DNA from: Thermoflexus hugenholtzii JAD2
Lineage (GTDB): Bacteria > Chloroflexota > Dehalococcoidia > UBA2979
Reading direction: 5' to 3'
DNA length: 64,000 nucleotides
NCBI GenBank assembly: GCA_945903275.1
Contig: CAMDNW010000001.1
Span: 62,001-126,000, forward strand
Below are positions 61,841 through 64,000 of the stretch, piece by piece. The notes under the pieces are model-generated. The model was given only the letters and a program-made list of their open reading frames with translations, had not been told where the DNA came from and did not search any database. Numbering within the stretch: the first letter of the stretch is position 1; every line of letters starts with the position of its first letter. Both the position numbers and the translations under genes were made by a program.

Positions 61841-62575
61841 TTGCCAACCCTTCGTGCCGTCGTCGGTCTCGTGATGCCTGTGCTTGCCGGCAGTGTGCTT
61901 GTCGCATGTGCCGGTGCGCGCAGTACCGCGGATATCCCGGCCATCGTTTCGGCGGTACCGTTCGCCGATGGCGAGCGGCTTACCTATGCGCTCCATGACG
62001 GTACAGGGGCAACCGTCGGTCGCGGCACGTTCAACGTCCGCCGTGAGGGTGACAGGCTGCAACTGCAACAGTCTTACGAGACCGTCGCTGGCGACGGGCA
62101 GCCGCCGCGCGACACCACTGCTGTCACCGTCGACCCCGCCACGCTGCGCCCGCACGCACTGGCGCGTCTCATCCGCCGCGCTGACGGAGACGACCGCTAC
62201 GCCGCCTCATATGCGGCAGACGGCCAGAGCGTGGGTATCACCAACAACGACGAGCAGCCACGCACCGTGAAACTGCCGCAGCCGGTGTACGACAACGAGT
62301 CGTCTCTTTGGCTCTGGCGTGCCGCCCCGCTGGCCGAGGACTATCGGGCGACCTACGTCTCTATGAACGCCGTCGAACGTGTCCGGCAGACGGTCGAACT
62401 CACCGTCACCTCGCGCCAGCGTATCGAAGTGCCCGCCGGGGCTTTCGAGACGTGGCGGCTGCAGGTACGCAGCGGGCGGGCGACCCACGTCGCTTGGATC
62501 AATGTAGAAGCGCCGCATCATGTCGTACAGTGGGACAACGGTGCGCTGGTGTTCAAACTCGAATCTGCGCGCTAG
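61841..62575 (+). CDS. DUF3108-like exported lipoprotein
   Basis: About 244-aa protein with a signal peptide and lipobox GSVLVACAG. The mature part is beta-rich: FADGERLTYALHDGTGATVG, TFNVRREGDRLQLQQSYE, VTVDPATLRPHALARLIRR, TVKLPQPVYDNESSLWLWRA and IEVPAGAFETWRLQVRSG, a pattern like DUF3108 proteins of the outer envelope. No enzymatic motif is evident. TTG 61841 is taken as start; ATG 61874 leaves a shorter signal peptide. Its stop overlaps tail-to-tail the ancestral end of the broken thermonuclease gene (CTAG at 62572-62575). Confidence 0.65.
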   Translation: MPTLRAVVGLVMPVLAGSVLVACAGARSTADIPAIVSAVPFADGERLTYALHDGTGATVGRGTFNVRREGDRLQLQQSYETVAGDGQPPRDTTAVTVDPATLRPHALARLIRRADGDDRYAASYAADGQSVGITNNDEQPRTVKLPQPVYDNESSLWLWRAAPLAEDYRATYVSMNAVERVRQTVELTVTSRQRIEVPAGAFETWRLQVRSGRATHVAWINVEAPHHVVQWDNGALVFKLESAR

Positions 62576-63241
62576 CCCCCGCTGCCCGAGGTGCTCCACA
62601 GGCAGCCGCGCCGCGCTACCTTCGCTCCATCCTCGATGCCTACGAACTGGCCTCGCAACGCGCCGTCCTCGCGCTAGGCACGCACGAGGCCTTCATCGAG
62701 AAGTGCCGCGTCGATTGAGCGGCCGTCGGCCGTGAACAGATACCGCAGCTCGCGCCCGAATCCGTCCTGCTGACGCACGTCCGCCATAAGCCGCATGCTG
62801 GTTCCCGCGAGCGCCGCGAGGCGAGCGGTCGCCTCGGGATCGCATCGTTCTTCTCGTTCCGGGGTATCGATGCCGAATACGCGCACGCGCAGCGGTTCGC
62901 TTGCCGCCCGCACATCGAGCGCATCGCCGTCGATGATGCGCTCGACGCTGACGAGCGCATCACGCCTCCGGCCTCGGGAGATACCAGCCGTCGGTACGGC
63001 GTTCGAGAGCAGGGGCGCCACTGGTGCTCGGCACGGTAGTTGCCGGCGATGACGGGCGCGTCGATGGCGTAGTGGTGACTGTCTCCGTCGAGGCCGGAGC
63101 GACCGCGTCCGGCCATAACTGCGTCCTGCCAAGGATGCTGAGCAGGATGCCGACGCTGAGGATCAGCATCAACCGGCTGAGGCGGTGTCGCGAGGCAGGC
63201 AGGCGTGTCGGCCAGTCGGACTGATACCGCCGCCGGCTCAC
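62572..63241 (-). pseudogene. Membrane-anchored thermonuclease (SNase) gene with frameshift and premature stop
   Basis: N-terminal part, from GTG 63241 (overlapping the upstream stop), encodes a TM anchor (LMLILSVGILLSILGRTQLW) and a Thr/Ser/Pro linker, and ends at a TGA at 62960-62962 (WYLPRPEA). The nuclease domain continues in another frame: ALVSVERIIDGDALDVRA, RVRVFGIDTPEREERC, GFGRELRYLFTADG to LLDEGLVRA, then a TAG at 62674-62676. Beyond the TAG the same frame reads REDGALRGQFVG...ARRGCLW, the usual SNase C-terminus, ending at 62572. So one indel near 62960 and one nonsense change (probably TGG to TAG) break the gene. Confidence 0.8.
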
Positions 63242-63810
63242 GCTGGCAGCACGGGCACGGTCGCCTCTTCCAGTCCGCCTGCGACCTCCGCCCACTGCTG
63301 CCGCGCTACCACCAGCGCCGCATCGAAGGCCGCACGTTCCGCCGGGCGCACACATACGACGCCACCTGCGCGGTAGCGCTCGCGTTCCTCGACGGTGGGG
63401 CCGGCGGCCGAGGCGCCCGGCAGGGTCTCCACGGCGCTCAGGAAGTCCCGCACTTGCCACTCGTAGATGCCCTCACGCTCGGGGACGGCGAACACCCAGA
63501 GTGCTGATGTGTCAGCCGGTGGATGTGCGGCCTCAGCCTCGACCGCGGCGCTCCACATGCCGCGGATCACCGGCGCAAGTCCGCGCATCACGAACGCCAT
63601 GTGCTGACGCGACTCGGCGAAGGCGTCCAGCGCCTCCCGTCCCGCCAGCCACGTCGCGACGACGAGGCGCTCGCTGTCCAGACCGATGAGCACGTCCTCG
63701 GCGCCCGGAGCGTCCGACAGCGCACGAGCGGCCTCGACGGCGTGCGTCAGCCCGTCCGCTGGGGCGTCAGGGCGCAGCCTCGCCGTCACGATGTGCAATG
63801 CGCCGGGCAT
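63238..63810 (-). CDS. Hypothetical protein, 190 aa, possibly a dimeric alpha/beta-barrel protein
   Basis: Soluble protein that I do not firmly recognise. ALHIVTARLRPDAPADGLTH, VLIGLDSERLVVATWLAGRE and EALDAFAESRQHMAFVMRG follow the strand-helix-strand layout of antibiotic-monooxygenase-like (ABM) barrels, and a second similar half follows (LWVFAVPEREGIYEWQVRDF). No catalytic residues can be named. The ATG at 63810 shares a base with the TAA of the upstream small gene, and its stop overlaps the start of the thermonuclease gene, so all three formed one transcription unit. Confidence 0.6.
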   Translation of the reverse strand: MPGALHIVTARLRPDAPADGLTHAVEAARALSDAPGAEDVLIGLDSERLVVATWLAGREALDAFAESRQHMAFVMRGLAPVIRGMWSAAVEAEAAHPPADTSALWVFAVPEREGIYEWQVRDFLSAVETLPGASAAGPTVEERERYRAGGVVCVRPAERAAFDAALVVARQQWAEVAGGLEEATVPVLPA

Positions 63811-63989
63811 TAGGCTGCCAGCGCTTGGTGAAGGGCAAGGTCACGCATTGCGTTGTCGAACGTCGGGACGGCGGCGAGTGAGGCGGCGGCAAGCACGGAG
63901 AGCACGCAGAGCGCGATGGACGCGCTGAGATCGCGGCGCACGCGCCGCCAGGCAAGCCAGACGAGCGACCGCAACGCCATTGCGGACAT
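63810..63989 (-). CDS. Small membrane protein or truncated FtsX-like permease N-terminus
   Basis: A 59-aa reading frame from ATG 63989 to TAA 63810-63812, with no stop between 63989 and the window edge, so it may begin further upstream. It encodes ALRSLVWLAWRRVRRDLSAS, a hydrophobic segment (IALCVLSVLAAASLAAV) and ends FDNAMRDLALHQALAA. This looks like the first helix and start of the extracytoplasmic domain of an FtsX-type permease, cut off. It could also be a genuine one-TM small protein. Its stop is coupled (TAATG) to the 190-aa gene. Confidence 0.45.
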   Translation of the reverse strand: MSAMALRSLVWLAWRRVRRDLSASIALCVLSVLAAASLAAVPTFDNAMRDLALHQALAA

Positions 63990-64000
63990 CGTAGGGCTTA

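Noticed and set aside
62674-62676. TAG in the thermonuclease frame as a recoded amber codon
   Set aside because: Other genes end in TAG normally, and the gene also carries a separate frameshift, so loss of function is simpler.

Overview
The window is a gene-dense, GC-rich stretch of a bacterial chromosome with short intergenic gaps, no rRNA, no CRISPR array and no recognisable insertion sequence or phage. The gene set points to Chloroflexota, possibly Dehalococcoidia, but this is inference without a search. Supporting signs are Thr/Pro/Ala-rich linkers in exported proteins, many lipoproteins, a class F-like sortase, a K+-independent membrane pyrophosphatase, a membrane-anchored YvcK and many leaderless-looking genes. 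Metabolism looks oxidative (complete sdh genes, fumarase, malate and isocitrate dehydrogenases). No stretch over 300 bases lacks a gene or gene remnant.

Layout. 1-3355 (+): def 3' end, yajC, secD, secF, all overlapping start-to-stop. 3352-9923: DMT transporter, deacetylase-like protein, a truncated ABC ATPase, hemW, cupredoxin, sortase, aspS. 9989-13600: oligopeptide-type binding protein and two permeases, without ATPases. 13696-20008: tig-clpP-clpX, tlyA-nadK, an ArgA-like acetyltransferase and a frameshifted Nudix gene. 20097-28896: a TCA block in which sdhC-A-B (+) converges on pccB-icd-mdh-fumC (-) at a perfect 28-bp palindrome. 28964-33669 (-): LysM lipoprotein, M28 peptidase, a small membrane protein, HyuA. 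33785-42204: rplY (+), then a minus-strand run that in transcription order is UspA, gatB, yvcK, secG, a binding protein, fmt and rlmN. 42307-49169: rarA, a second cupredoxin, tRNA-Leu(UAA), and an efflux operon (adaptor, ATPase, permease, small secreted protein). 49211-51248: phosphodiesterase remnant, a 120-aa orphan, 2-hydroxyacid dehydrogenase. 51347-56829: amidase, polysaccharide deacetylase, LemA, HtpX, matrixin-like protease, HxlR regulator. 56995-60360: pyrophosphatase, aldo/keto reductase, tRNA-Glu(CUC). 60385-64000: small unknowns around a CcdA whose two halves are in reversed order, a lipoprotein, a broken thermonuclease gene, and two unknown genes at the edge.

The most unusual items are the apparently circularly permuted CcdA (60586-61344), a recurring start architecture in which a TANNNT -10 box lies 6-7 nt before the start codon at eleven genes, a malate dehydrogenase gene that can only start at CTG, a SecF with an extra two-cysteine segment in its first periplasmic domain, and four decayed genes carrying identifiable lesions.
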